This document shows positions 9,050 through 17,978 of a stretch of 64,000 nt of DNA, piece by piece. Source of the stretch: Dehalococcoidales bacterium (lineage in GTDB: Bacteria > Chloroflexota > Dehalococcoidia > Lucifugimonadales > Lucifugimonadaceae). Both the position numbers and the translations under genes were made by a program. Under the pieces are notes generated by a model. It saw only the letters and a program-made list of their open reading frames with translations. It had not been told where the DNA came from and did no database searches. Numbering within the stretch: position 1 is the stretch's first letter; each line of letters starts with the position of its first letter. The stretch is taken from NCBI GenBank assembly GCA_009937255.1, contig JAACCT010000015.1, positions 1-64,000 on the forward strand, given 5' to 3'.

Positions 9050-10489
9050 TTGAAGAATGAACTTTTTTTAGCTTTGACTCAATTAGCAGCTGAAAGAAAT
9101 TTGCCTCAATCTATAGTTGTGGGTGCAGTGAAAGAGGCTTTAGCTTCTGCTTATAGAAAAGATCCAGCTTCAAAAGGGCAAGATATTCTTGTAGAAGTTG
9201 ATTCAGAAACAGGTGATGTAATTATAAAAACCATCTTAAATGTAAGAGAAAAAGATGAAATAGAAGATCCCTTATCTGAAATATCTGAAGAAGAGGCACA
9301 AAAGATCAATAAAGAACTAAGAGTTGGTGACTTTATTGAAACAGGAAATATGGAATATAATCCAGGAAGAATCGCAGCTCAAACAGCTAAACAAGTTGTT
9401 TTGCAGAAATTGAGAGAAGCTGAAAGAGATCTAGTATTTGGGAAATTTGCTGACAAAAAAGGACAAGTAATAGTCGGAACAATTCAAAGGGTAGACTCAA
9501 AAAATGTCTTTGTTGATATCGGAAGAACAAATGCTTTAATGCCGCCTTCTGAACAAACATTTTATGAAAGATATAGAGTAGGTCAAAAACTTAAATTTTT
9601 TGTAACTGAAGTTCAAAGAACAGCTAGAGGACCGGAAATTATTGTATCTAGAACTCATCCTGATTTATTAAGAAAACTTTTTGAAACAGAAGTTCCTGAA
9701 ATAACCACCGGAGTTGTAGAAATAAAAGCTTTATCTAGAGAAGCAGGTGCAAGATCAAAAGTTGCAGTAGCTTCTGAAGACCCTGAAGTAGACGCTGTGG
9801 GAGCATGTGTTGGATTACGAGGAATTAGAATTCAAAATGTAGTTAATGAACTTTTAGGAGAAAAGATTGATGTAGTTGATTGGGATGAAGATCCTAGAGT
9901 ATTAATTACAAATTCTCTTTCCCCAGCTAATGTTTCTAAGGTTACTACAAACGAAGATGATAGAACTGCATTAGTATTAGTACCCAAAAAACAACTTTCT
10001 TTGGCTATAGGAAAAGAAGGTCAAAATGCTAGACTCGCAGCTAAATTAACTTTATGGAAAATTGATGTTCAAGCTGAAGAAGAGGTAATAATCGAAACTA
10101 AAGAAAAAATTATAGAAAAAAGTGAAATAATTCCTGATGAAATTAAATTAGCAACTGTAGAAACTCAAAAAGAAAAAATTGTTCAAAAAGAAATTTTAGT
10201 TAAAGAAGATCTAATTGATGATTCTGCAGAGTTAATGGCATTAGAAAAAGAAATACAAGAACTTGAAGAAAAAGAGAAAAAAGAAAAAATCATCCAAAAG
10301 CAAAAAGAGGATATTTTAGATTTTTCTTCTGAAGATATTTGGAATTTAGGGGGTAAATCTAAATCTAAAGATTCTGATGATACTATAAGATTTGCAGAAG
10401 ATATAGAATCTTTAAATACCTTCAATTCTTCAGCTAACAAAAATGCTAAAAATGCAAAAAAAAAATCAGGGAAAAAAAGACAAAAATAA
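9050..10489 (+). CDS. nusA: Transcription termination/antitermination factor NusA
   Basis: RNA-polymerase-binding factor controlling pausing and termination. After an N-terminal domain (ELFLALTQLAAERNLP...) comes an S1 domain (GTIQRVDSKNVFVDIG, about 135-195) and two KH domains (GLRGIRIQNVVNELLGEKIDVV; AIGKEGQNARLAAKL). A lineage-specific tail of about 120 residues follows, rich in Glu/Lys coiled-coil sequence and ending very basic (KKKSGKKRQK). I prefer TTG at 9050 because GGGAGGT lies 5 nt upstream; the track start at 9008 lies in the terminator. No rimP precedes it and no ylxR follows, unlike the common operon. Confidence 0.95.
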   Translation: MKNELFLALTQLAAERNLPQSIVVGAVKEALASAYRKDPASKGQDILVEVDSETGDVIIKTILNVREKDEIEDPLSEISEEEAQKINKELRVGDFIETGNMEYNPGRIAAQTAKQVVLQKLREAERDLVFGKFADKKGQVIVGTIQRVDSKNVFVDIGRTNALMPPSEQTFYERYRVGQKLKFFVTEVQRTARGPEIIVSRTHPDLLRKLFETEVPEITTGVVEIKALSREAGARSKVAVASEDPEVDAVGACVGLRGIRIQNVVNELLGEKIDVVDWDEDPRVLITNSLSPANVSKVTTNEDDRTALVLVPKKQLSLAIGKEGQNARLAAKLTLWKIDVQAEEEVIIETKEKIIEKSEIIPDEIKLATVETQKEKIVQKEILVKEDLIDDSAELMALEKEIQELEEKEKKEKIIQKQKEDILDFSSEDIWNLGGKSKSKDSDDTIRFAEDIESLNTFNSSANKNAKNAKKKSGKKRQK

Positions 10490-10519
10490 TTATAAATATG
10501 TTACCTTTAAGGAAATAAA

Positions 10520-12307
10520 TTGACTACAGACCAACCAGAAAATTTAAATCAAGAACAAGAGTCAAAAGATCCAGTTTCTTTGCCTTTAATAATTTCTGTA
10601 GGAGATTTAGCAGAAACTTTAAATGAATCTCAAGTTGATGTAATTAAATCACTTATGAAATTAGGTGTAATGGCATCTGTAAACCAAGAAATTGATTTTG
10701 CTTTGTCTGCAAGAGTTGCTCAATCATTTGAGATACCAGTTTTAAAACCTAAGGAATCTATAGATAACACCTCAGCTTTAAATATTGGTTCTTCCATAGA
10801 CATCATAGAAAAAAATACTGGTGAGAATAGAGCACCTGTAATTACAGTTCTTGGTCATGTTGATCATGGTAAAACAACATTACTTGATGCAATTAGGCAA
10901 ACAAATGAAGTTGATAATGAGCACGGTGGTATTACACAGAAAATTGGTGCATATCAAGTGAAGTATAATAACTCTGAAATGACTTTTATTGATACCCCAG
11001 GTCATCAAGCTTTTTCATCAATGAGAGTATCGGGAACAAGTGTTACTGATATTGTTGTTTTAGTTGTAGCTGCTGATGATGGATTAATGCCACAAACAAT
11101 AGAATCAATTAATCATGCTAAAAATGCTAAAGTTCCTATGATTGTTGCTATAAATAAATGTGATCTTGAAGGATCTGATATTGATAGAATCAAAAGTCAA
11201 TTAACTGAGCATGAAATAATAGGTGAAGATTATGGTGGCGATGTTTTGGCTGTCCAAGTTTCTGCACTAAAAAGAGATGGTATGGATACTTTACTTGATT
11301 CTATTTCATTGTTATCTGAGATTAATGAATTTCAGTCAAACTCAAATATTCCAGGAAAAGGTGTTATTATTGAATCTTATAATGATCCTAAGAAAGGATC
11401 AATTTCTACAATACTAGTAAAGTCTGGATCTTTTAAAAGAGGAGATATTTTAGTATCAGGAAATAATTCAGGTAAAATTCGTCAAATGATAGATGGATAT
11501 GGTTCTGAAATAAATACTGCAAAGCCTTCTACTCCTATACAAGTAATGGGTATATCTGGAATCAATAATATTGGAGACGTAGTAGAAGTAGTCAAGGATG
11601 ACAAACAAGCAAGAAAAATAATTCAACAAAGAAGTAGAACTAAACAAACTAGCAATAATAAAATAACAACTCTATCACAAGTAGTTAAGAGAGCTAAAGC
11701 TTCTAAAGAAAATGAAATTAATATTGTCATTAAAACAGGTTCTAACGGTGCATTAACTGCAGTAGAACAAGTTGTAAATGATTTAACAAGTGAAGAAATT
11801 CAAGTTAAAATAATTTCTGGATCGGTAGGAGCTGTTACTGAATCAGATGTAATGCTTGCCTCAAGTGCAGAAGATTGTATTATAGTTGCATTTCAAACTA
11901 TTGTTGAAAATGGTGCTAAGAGTCAATCTGAAATGAATAATATTCCAATCAGAACATTTGACATAATTTATACCTTAGTGGATGAAATTAAGGAAATAAT
12001 TGAAGGTTTAAAAGGTCAAGAAAAATCAGAAGTAAATATTGGGTCAGCTAGAGTATTAGAAGTATTTCCTAGAGGTAAAGTTCAGAATATTGCAGGTATC
12101 AGGGTTACTGATGGGAATATACTAAGAAATGCAAGAATAAGAGTAGTAAGAAACAACGAAACTATTTTTGATGGTGGAGTTGAATCAATGAGACACTTAA
12201 AACAAAATGTTACTGAACTTAAAAATAATATAGAGGGTGGAATAGTCTTAAATGGTTTTCATGATATAGAGATAGATGATACTATAGAATCCTATGAACT
12301 AAAGTGA
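10520..12307 (+). CDS. infB: Translation initiation factor IF-2
   Basis: GTPase that recruits fMet-tRNA to the ribosome. A short N-terminal IF2_N-like segment precedes the G domain: GHVDHGKT near residue 112, DTPGH and NKCD. Domains II-IV follow, with the fMet-tRNA-binding C terminus including NIGSARVLEVFPRG. At 595 aa it is a compact IF-2. The start is TTG with AAGGAA upstream. It lies between nusA and rbfA as usual. Confidence 0.97.
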   Translation: MTTDQPENLNQEQESKDPVSLPLIISVGDLAETLNESQVDVIKSLMKLGVMASVNQEIDFALSARVAQSFEIPVLKPKESIDNTSALNIGSSIDIIEKNTGENRAPVITVLGHVDHGKTTLLDAIRQTNEVDNEHGGITQKIGAYQVKYNNSEMTFIDTPGHQAFSSMRVSGTSVTDIVVLVVAADDGLMPQTIESINHAKNAKVPMIVAINKCDLEGSDIDRIKSQLTEHEIIGEDYGGDVLAVQVSALKRDGMDTLLDSISLLSEINEFQSNSNIPGKGVIIESYNDPKKGSISTILVKSGSFKRGDILVSGNNSGKIRQMIDGYGSEINTAKPSTPIQVMGISGINNIGDVVEVVKDDKQARKIIQQRSRTKQTSNNKITTLSQVVKRAKASKENEINIVIKTGSNGALTAVEQVVNDLTSEEIQVKIISGSVGAVTESDVMLASSAEDCIIVAFQTIVENGAKSQSEMNNIPIRTFDIIYTLVDEIKEIIEGLKGQEKSEVNIGSARVLEVFPRGKVQNIAGIRVTDGNILRNARIRVVRNNETIFDGGVESMRHLKQNVTELKNNIEGGIVLNGFHDIEIDDTIESYELK

Positions 12308-12314
12308 TTATATT

Positions 12315-12674
12315 TTGGATTTCAGAAAAGAAAAATTTGATAATTCTATAAAAAAAATTCTTGGTGAATTTATTTCAAATGATGAAGATTTTACTAATAA
12401 ATCTATAATTATTACTATCCTAACTGTTGATACAAGTAGAGATTTTTCCCGTTGTAAAATTGGTGTAAGTATTTTTAATGGTTATTCTAAAAATAATGAA
12501 TTTATACTTGAAGAACTTAATAAAAAAAGATTTTTATTTCAAAAAATAATTTCAAAAAAAATCAGAACAGCTAGGATTCCAAAATTAAGTTTTTTTGAAG
12601 ATAAATCTTTAGAATTTCATAGACAAATCGATGATTTGATAGATAAAGTATCATCTGATGGTAAAGAAATTTAA
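12315..12674 (+). CDS. rbfA: Ribosome-binding factor A
   Basis: Small KH-like factor for 30S maturation. The 119 aa sequence shows the family pattern: an N-terminal helix (DNSIKKILGEFIS), a strand with TILTVDTSRDFSRCKIGVSIF and the C-terminal PKLSFFEDKSLE-HRQIDDLI block. The start is TTG, 8 nt after infB; truB follows after 4 nt. The infB-rbfA-truB order supports the call. Confidence 0.9.
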   Translation: MDFRKEKFDNSIKKILGEFISNDEDFTNKSIIITILTVDTSRDFSRCKIGVSIFNGYSKNNEFILEELNKKRFLFQKIISKKIRTARIPKLSFFEDKSLEFHRQIDDLIDKVSSDGKEI

Positions 12675-12677
12675 TAT

Positions 12678-13565
12678 ATGATTTTCAATAAAAATGGATT
12701 ATTTATTGTTAATAAACCTATTAATTGGACTTCAAATGATGTTATAAGAAAACTAAAATCACTTCACAAATTTAATAAAATTGGGCATGCAGGAACTCTT
12801 GATCCTTTAGCAACAGGAATTTTACCTATTTTAATTAATAAAGCTACTAAATATTTTGATTATTTTTTGAAATTAAATAAAACTTATTTAGCTGAAATAA
12901 CATTTGGATACTCTACTAATACATTTGATCTTGAAGGAGATATTATTGAGAAAACTGATGTTTTACCTAAAAATCTCTTAGATATACAAAAAAAAATCAA
13001 TCTTTTTGAGGGATTAATTGAACAAAAACCACCTATTTATAGCGCTTTAAAAAAAAATGGAAAAAAACTTTATGAATATGCAAGAAATAATGAAAAAGTA
13101 ATAATAGATTCTAGGAAAGTTTTTGTTGAAAATATTGAAATTATTAAATGGGAAAACTATAAGTTATTAGTAAAGATTGATTGCTCTAGTGGCTTTTATG
13201 TAAGAAGTTTTGCAAATGATTTAGCAAAATCATTAAATTCCCTAGGTGTTTTGTCGAAACTTTCAAGAATTAAGTATGGTCCATATAGTTTAGAAGATTC
13301 TAATTTTGATATAAATGAAATTGAAAATTTAGAAAATTTTTTATTACCAATAGATTCTATTTTGAAAAATAATAAATCATATATTTTTGATAAAGATTTA
13401 GAAGAAAGATTTTTTAATGGAGAAGTTTTTTCTGATAAAAATATATCAGTAGATATATTGAAAAATACAGAATTGAAGATATATAATATCAAAGAAGAAT
13501 TTATAGGACTTTTGATTTATGATCCTATAAAAAGCTTCTGGAAACCAAAAAATATTATTAAGTGA
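12678..13565 (+). CDS. truB: tRNA pseudouridine-55 synthase
   Basis: Forms pseudouridine 55 in the T-loop of tRNAs. Seen: FIVNKPINWTSNDV, the catalytic block KIGHAGTLDPLATGILP with the essential Asp, PPIYSALKKNGKKLYEYAR and CSSGFYVRSFANDLA. Length 295 aa is typical. It closes the nusA-infB-rbfA-truB unit. Confidence 0.96.
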   Translation: MIFNKNGLFIVNKPINWTSNDVIRKLKSLHKFNKIGHAGTLDPLATGILPILINKATKYFDYFLKLNKTYLAEITFGYSTNTFDLEGDIIEKTDVLPKNLLDIQKKINLFEGLIEQKPPIYSALKKNGKKLYEYARNNEKVIIDSRKVFVENIEIIKWENYKLLVKIDCSSGFYVRSFANDLAKSLNSLGVLSKLSRIKYGPYSLEDSNFDINEIENLENFLLPIDSILKNNKSYIFDKDLEERFFNGEVFSDKNISVDILKNTELKIYNIKEEFIGLLIYDPIKSFWKPKNIIK

Positions 13566-13614
13566 ATTTATATTATCATAGCTATTATTAATTACTTCAG
13601 AATAGAGAAAAAAA

Positions 13615-14781
13615 ATGCTGATAGAAAATATTAGAAAATTTTTTCATTTAAAATCTGCTCCAGGAATTTTATTACTATTAGCTGCAATTACTGCAATACT
13701 TGTTGAAAACTCTTTTTTAAGTAATTCTTACTCTAAACTTTTATATAGTTCTATGAGTATAAATATTTCTAATTTTTCTATAGATAAAGATTTACATCAC
13801 TGGATTAACGATGGCCTCATGGCTATATTTTTTCTCTTGGTTGGATTAGAAATTAAAAGAGAATTAGTTCAAGGCCATCTTTCTACAAGAAAACAATTTA
13901 GTTTACCTGCTGTTGCAGCTATAGGTGGAATAACTATACCTGCAATTATTTATATCAGTTTAAATTTTAATAATGCAGTAACCATTAATGGATGGGCTAT
14001 ACCTACAGCTACAGATATAGCATTTGCTTTAGGAGTTATTACACTATTGGGGAATAGAGTGCCAATTTCTTTAAAAGTCACCTTAGTAGCGATTGCGATA
14101 ATTGATGATCTAATGGCTATAGTAATTATTGCGTCATTCTACACATCTGACTTATCAATTAATTACTTGTTATTAGCAGCTATAACTACTTCTATTTTAT
14201 TTGTTTTAAACAATAGGAAAATCAAGAAATTATCCCCCTATGTTATTGTAGGAATTTTACTTTGGGTATTTGTGCTAAAATCGGGAATACATGCTAGTTT
14301 AGCTGGAGTCTTATTAGCTCTGTTTATACCCATAAAATCTAAAGGTAACTCAACTTACTCACCCTTAAATAAACTAGAACATTCAATAGAGCCTTGGGTA
14401 AATTTTATTATTTTACCAATTTTCGCTTTTGCCAATGCAGGTGTTTCTTTTGCAGGAATGAAATTGAACCTCCTTTGGGATCCAGTCACCTTAGGTATTA
14501 TTTTAGGATTGTTTTTCGGTAAACAAATTGGTGTAATGTTATTTACCTATTTGGGGAGTATTTTAAAAATTTGTCAATTACCACCTGACCTATCCTGGAC
14601 ACAATATTATGGACTTTCATTACTTACAGGGATTGGATTTACAATGAGCTTATTTATCGGGAGCCTAGCCTTCATAGATCCTGAATATCAAACATCTGTA
14701 AGGCTTGGAGTTTTAATTGCTTCTTTACTTGCAGGTATCTTAGGCTATTTAACATTAAGACTCACAACTAAATCTTCATAA
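13615..14781 (+). CDS. nhaA: Na+/H+ antiporter NhaA
   Basis: Exports Na+ in exchange for protons across the inner membrane. The 388 aa protein has about 12 hydrophobic spans and the family landmarks: LVGLEIKRELVQGHLS, ATDIAFALGV and the ion-binding Asp pair in AIIDDLMAIV. The C-terminal GIGFTMSLFIGSLAF is also typical. A marine or saline habitat is a plausible context. It is 49 nt from truB with AGAG upstream, so it may be the last gene of that unit. Confidence 0.96.
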   Translation: MLIENIRKFFHLKSAPGILLLLAAITAILVENSFLSNSYSKLLYSSMSINISNFSIDKDLHHWINDGLMAIFFLLVGLEIKRELVQGHLSTRKQFSLPAVAAIGGITIPAIIYISLNFNNAVTINGWAIPTATDIAFALGVITLLGNRVPISLKVTLVAIAIIDDLMAIVIIASFYTSDLSINYLLLAAITTSILFVLNNRKIKKLSPYVIVGILLWVFVLKSGIHASLAGVLLALFIPIKSKGNSTYSPLNKLEHSIEPWVNFIILPIFAFANAGVSFAGMKLNLLWDPVTLGIILGLFFGKQIGVMLFTYLGSILKICQLPPDLSWTQYYGLSLLTGIGFTMSLFIGSLAFIDPEYQTSVRLGVLIASLLAGILGYLTLRLTTKSS

Positions 14782-14818
14782 AAATAAATTTTATTTTATA
14801 TTTATTATAAAAAAAACT

Positions 14819-15676
14819 TTAGATTTTAATTTTTAGACCATCGTAAGCAAGTTGCATATTAATATTTGTTTTTTTAGAAATCTCTGCCAAATATTTATTT
14901 GTTTCATTATGTTCTATATCATGACATATATCTGTAAAATAAGCATGATTAGGATTTAATTCTATTATTGTTTCAATTGCTTCTTCTAATGTAAAGTGAG
15001 ACTTATGTTTGCCATTTCTACGTAAAGCATCAAGAACAATTATTTTGCTGCCTTTCATTTTATTCATAGTCTTTTGAGAAATAAATGAACAGTCACTTAT
15101 ATATGAAAAATCATCGATTCTATATCCGTTAGCAAAAAAATTATTTCCATGGTTAACTTCAAGATGAATAAACTTTTCATTTTCTATTACTGTATGATCA
15201 TTATCTATAATATTAAAACTTAATTTTGCAACAGTTCCTCCAGAAGATATCATACTAGTATCCACAAGATAGTAGAAAGTTTTTTTCACAACATCAAAAT
15301 CTTCTTTTCTCAAATAAATAGGTATACTACTTTGTGTATTATTGGTCCAATCTCTTAAATCGTCAAATCCTCCTGCAGCATCTTGATGTGCATGTGTTAA
15401 TAAAACTCCATCGATTTTTTTTATTTCATATTTTGGGAACCACTTGATAGCAGATTGATAAAAAAACTTTCCAGCATCTATAAGTATATTTTTACTATAT
15501 TCTTCACCAGAAATTTTAATCATTAAGCTTGTATTATGTCTTCTGTTTTTTGAATTTTTTATCATCGCATCTTTGCAAACCTTACAGTTTTTATCATTTG
15601 TTAAACAGCTTACTCTAGGAACACCTTCGGACGTGCCAGTTCCTAAAAAAATTACCTCTTTATTTAATTTAGTCAT
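14819..15676 (-). CDS. MBL-fold metallo-hydrolase, PhnP-like
   Basis: Predicted cytosolic metallo-beta-lactamase-fold phosphodiesterase of the PhnP group (PhnP hydrolyses cyclic phosphate esters). Seen: N-terminal LGTGTSEGVPR, a CxxxxxNCKVC cysteine cluster, RHNTS, an active-site THAHQDAAG motif in which the last His of HxHxDH is Ala, and the later metal residues HGNNF, ISDCSF and HFTLEEA. The ORF track starts at 15706, but the conserved start fits ATG at 15676 (285 aa), overlapping the upstream enolase gene by 8 nt. The substrate is unknown; co-expression with the sugar-acid dehydratase is inferred from the overlap. Confidence 0.85.
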   Translation of the reverse strand: MTKLNKEVIFLGTGTSEGVPRVSCLTNDKNCKVCKDAMIKNSKNRRHNTSLMIKISGEEYSKNILIDAGKFFYQSAIKWFPKYEIKKIDGVLLTHAHQDAAGGFDDLRDWTNNTQSSIPIYLRKEDFDVVKKTFYYLVDTSMISSGGTVAKLSFNIIDNDHTVIENEKFIHLEVNHGNNFFANGYRIDDFSYISDCSFISQKTMNKMKGSKIIVLDALRRNGKHKSHFTLEEAIETIIELNPNHAYFTDICHDIEHNETNKYLAEISKKTNINMQLAYDGLKIKI

Positions 15677-16742
15677 TAAATATTCCTTTAATTGGATTAG
15701 CTCCAAATCCTAGATATTCATTTGTATATAAAATACCTTTATCTAATTTATTAATTGTTTTATTTTCCCATTTTGACATACTTATTTTTTTATCTTTTGG
15801 ATTATGAATTTCTGCTAAATTATTTATTAAACCAGATTGAATTAAGGGTAATCCCCAAGGCTCTCCACCTCTATGTAAAATTATAGGATATTCTTTATCA
15901 GAAATATCAATTATTTTTAATAGAGAACTTATTCCTCCGCACCAAGTTATATCTGGTTGCCAAAAATCATAAGTATTATTTTTTTTCATAATTGAAAAAT
16001 TATTATGATTTAAATCATGTTCTCCACCCGCTAAAAATGCTCCATCTAATTTTCCTAAAATTGATTCAGAATTTAAAAGTGTTTCGGGTGAAGAAATATC
16101 TTCAATCCAGTATATTTTCAAGTCTGATAAGAATCTAGACATTTTTTTTGTATATTCAATATCCCATGACATATAGCAATCTATCATAATTTTTTTTGAA
16201 TTATTATATTTTTTCTTAATATTATAAATAGAGTCATATAATTCTTTTTTTTCATTCTCAAAATCTCCGTTAGATTTTACAGAAAGCTTAAAGTTTTCTA
16301 TTCCTAATTGGTTATAAATATTAATATTATTACCAGTTGCATATGTATTAATACTTTCATTATGAAGAGTTTTATTTTTTTCTAGTAAATTTTTTATTGG
16401 TATTTCATAATATTTACTAAAAGTATCCCATAAAGCTAAGTCAATAGAAGATATAGCCATTGAACCAACTCCACCTCTACCATATGGAATGGTTTCTTTG
16501 TATAAGTTATCGTATATAGATTTTATATCATTGATATTTTCAACTTCTTTTCCTACCACTAGCCCAGCTAAATGACCTCTAATTATTTCTATAGAAGCTT
16601 TTCCTCCCCCTCCGGTACCAAAACCATAAATTTTATTATTATTTGTATATATTTTTGTAATAATTTGCCATAAATTTGGTCGCCAGTCTTTTAAAGTTTC
16701 TTCATAACTTGGATATACTGCTTCAATTTTAGTTATTTTCAT
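15669..16742 (-). CDS. Enolase-superfamily dehydratase, L-rhamnonate dehydratase-like
   Basis: Predicted acid-sugar dehydratase of the mandelate racemase group. The C-terminal barrel resembles RhmD closely: metal Asp in MIDCYMSWD, Glu in YWIEDISSPE, Glu and His in AGGEHDLN, the WQPDITWCGG strand and the general-base-type His in ILHRGGEPWG. Length is 357 aa. Family knowledge suggests dehydration of a six-carbon aldonate, but exact substrate specificity cannot be read from the sequence. It overlaps the PhnP-like gene by 8 nt and starts 39 nt from tRNA-Pro on the opposite strand. Confidence 0.85.
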   Translation of the reverse strand: MKITKIEAVYPSYEETLKDWRPNLWQIITKIYTNNNKIYGFGTGGGGKASIEIIRGHLAGLVVGKEVENINDIKSIYDNLYKETIPYGRGGVGSMAISSIDLALWDTFSKYYEIPIKNLLEKNKTLHNESINTYATGNNINIYNQLGIENFKLSVKSNGDFENEKKELYDSIYNIKKKYNNSKKIMIDCYMSWDIEYTKKMSRFLSDLKIYWIEDISSPETLLNSESILGKLDGAFLAGGEHDLNHNNFSIMKKNNTYDFWQPDITWCGGISSLLKIIDISDKEYPIILHRGGEPWGLPLIQSGLINNLAEIHNPKDKKISMSKWENKTINKLDKGILYTNEYLGFGANPIKGIFND

Positions 16743-16781
16743 GGGTATAACTTTCTATTTTACATATAAAATGAATACTTA

Positions 16782-16856
16782 CGGGGTGTGGCGCAGCGGT
16801 AGCGCACTCGCTTTGGGAGCGAGGGGTCACAGGTTCAAATCCTGTCACCCCGACCA
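16782..16856 (+). tRNA. tRNA-Pro (anticodon TGG)
   Basis: The acceptor arms CGGGGTG and CACCCCG pair fully. The D-arm GCGC-AGCGGTA-GCGC, the anticodon stem CTCGC/GCGAG with loop TTTGGGA (anticodon TGG), and the T-arm GTCACAGGTTCAAATCCTGTC-type stem-loop are all visible. ACCA is encoded at the 3' end. A TATAAA at 16765-16770 is placed well for a -10 box, with a weak -35. It stands alone between divergent protein genes. Confidence 0.97.
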
Positions 16857-16934
16857 TCATACTTGTTATTTATGTTGTCTATCTATTAAACTATAGCAAT
16901 ATATTTTTTTTTTATAAATAACACATGGAGAAAA

Positions 16935-17978
16935 ATGAACTGGCTAGTAGGAACATACTCAAAAAGAAGTAGCGAAGGAATATACCTTATAAATTTAAAT
17001 GAAGATTCAGGAGAAATGAATCAAATTGAATCTTTTGAAAATATAAGTCCTAAAAATCCTTCTTTTTTAGTTATTGGAAATAATAATAAAGTTTTTTTAG
17101 TTGGAGAGTCTTCTAAACTCGAACCTGGAATAGTATGTTCTTATAAAATTATTGGACAAAGTTTAGTTAAAATTGATGAAATTTCAACTAATGGTTCAGG
17201 TCCTTGCCATCTTTCTATAAATAAGAAGAATAATTTTTTAGTCGTAGTTAATTATAACTCTGGTGATTTTTCAACTTATAAAATCTCTTCAGACTCAAAA
17301 TTTGAATTTATTGAAAAAATTTCTCATGAAGGATCTAGTATTAATCAAAATAGACAACAAGAGCCTCATGCTCATTCAATAACTTTCTTAAACAATGAAA
17401 CTTTTTATATATGTGATCTAGGAGTGGATAAAATTTTTAAGTATCAAATTGATCCAGTATCTTTAAAAATAATTGATTCTTCTTTTATAAAATCTCCTGA
17501 AGGTTCTGGTCCAAGGCATTTTGTAATTAATTCTGATAAAAATAGAGCTTATTCAATAAATGAATTAGATTCAACAATTAGTTTATTTGATATAGATGCA
17601 AATAAAAGTCTAAATTTATTACAATCATTTTCTACAATTCCAGAAAATTATATTTTAGATACAACAACTGCAGATATACATTTTTCTAAAAATGAAAAAT
17701 ATATTTATGGATCTAATAGAGGACATGATTCTATAGCTAAATTTTTTATAGAGGAAACCGGGACCCTGATTTTTGAAAAAAGTTTTTCAACTTTAGGTAA
17801 AACACCAAGAAATTTTTCTATTTCTAATTCTGGAGATTTTTGTTTAATTGCAAATGAAAATACCGATGATATTTATAGTTTTAAAATTGATTTAAATGGA
17901 GATTTTATTCCAACAGGATATAAACTTTCAATTCCTTCTCCAGTATGTTTATCCGAGATTTTCAAACGAGGGTCTTAA
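16935..17978 (+). CDS. Lactonase, seven-bladed propeller (6-phosphogluconolactonase-like)
   Basis: Member of the YbhE/Pgl-type beta-propeller lactonase family (PF10282). Seen: N-terminal VGTYSKRSSEGIYL, repeated blade motifs such as GSGPCHLSINKKNNFLVVVNYNSG and GSGPRHFVINSDKNRAYSINE, and the conserved PHAHSI in the middle. Length 347 aa is typical. It would hydrolyse a sugar lactone, upstream of acid-sugar steps such as the nearby enolase-type dehydratase. Its last 30 nt overlap the convergent MFS gene. Confidence 0.87.
   Translation: MNWLVGTYSKRSSEGIYLINLNEDSGEMNQIESFENISPKNPSFLVIGNNNKVFLVGESSKLEPGIVCSYKIIGQSLVKIDEISTNGSGPCHLSINKKNNFLVVVNYNSGDFSTYKISSDSKFEFIEKISHEGSSINQNRQQEPHAHSITFLNNETFYICDLGVDKIFKYQIDPVSLKIIDSSFIKSPEGSGPRHFVINSDKNRAYSINELDSTISLFDIDANKSLNLLQSFSTIPENYILDTTTADIHFSKNEKYIYGSNRGHDSIAKFFIEETGTLIFEKSFSTLGKTPRNFSISNSGDFCLIANENTDDIYSFKIDLNGDFIPTGYKLSIPSPVCLSEIFKRGS

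Noticed and set aside
9041-9055. GGTAACGTT before nusA as a third copy of the 33.8 kb operator
   Set aside because: Only a partial match, and its GGAGGT is explained as the nusA ribosome site.
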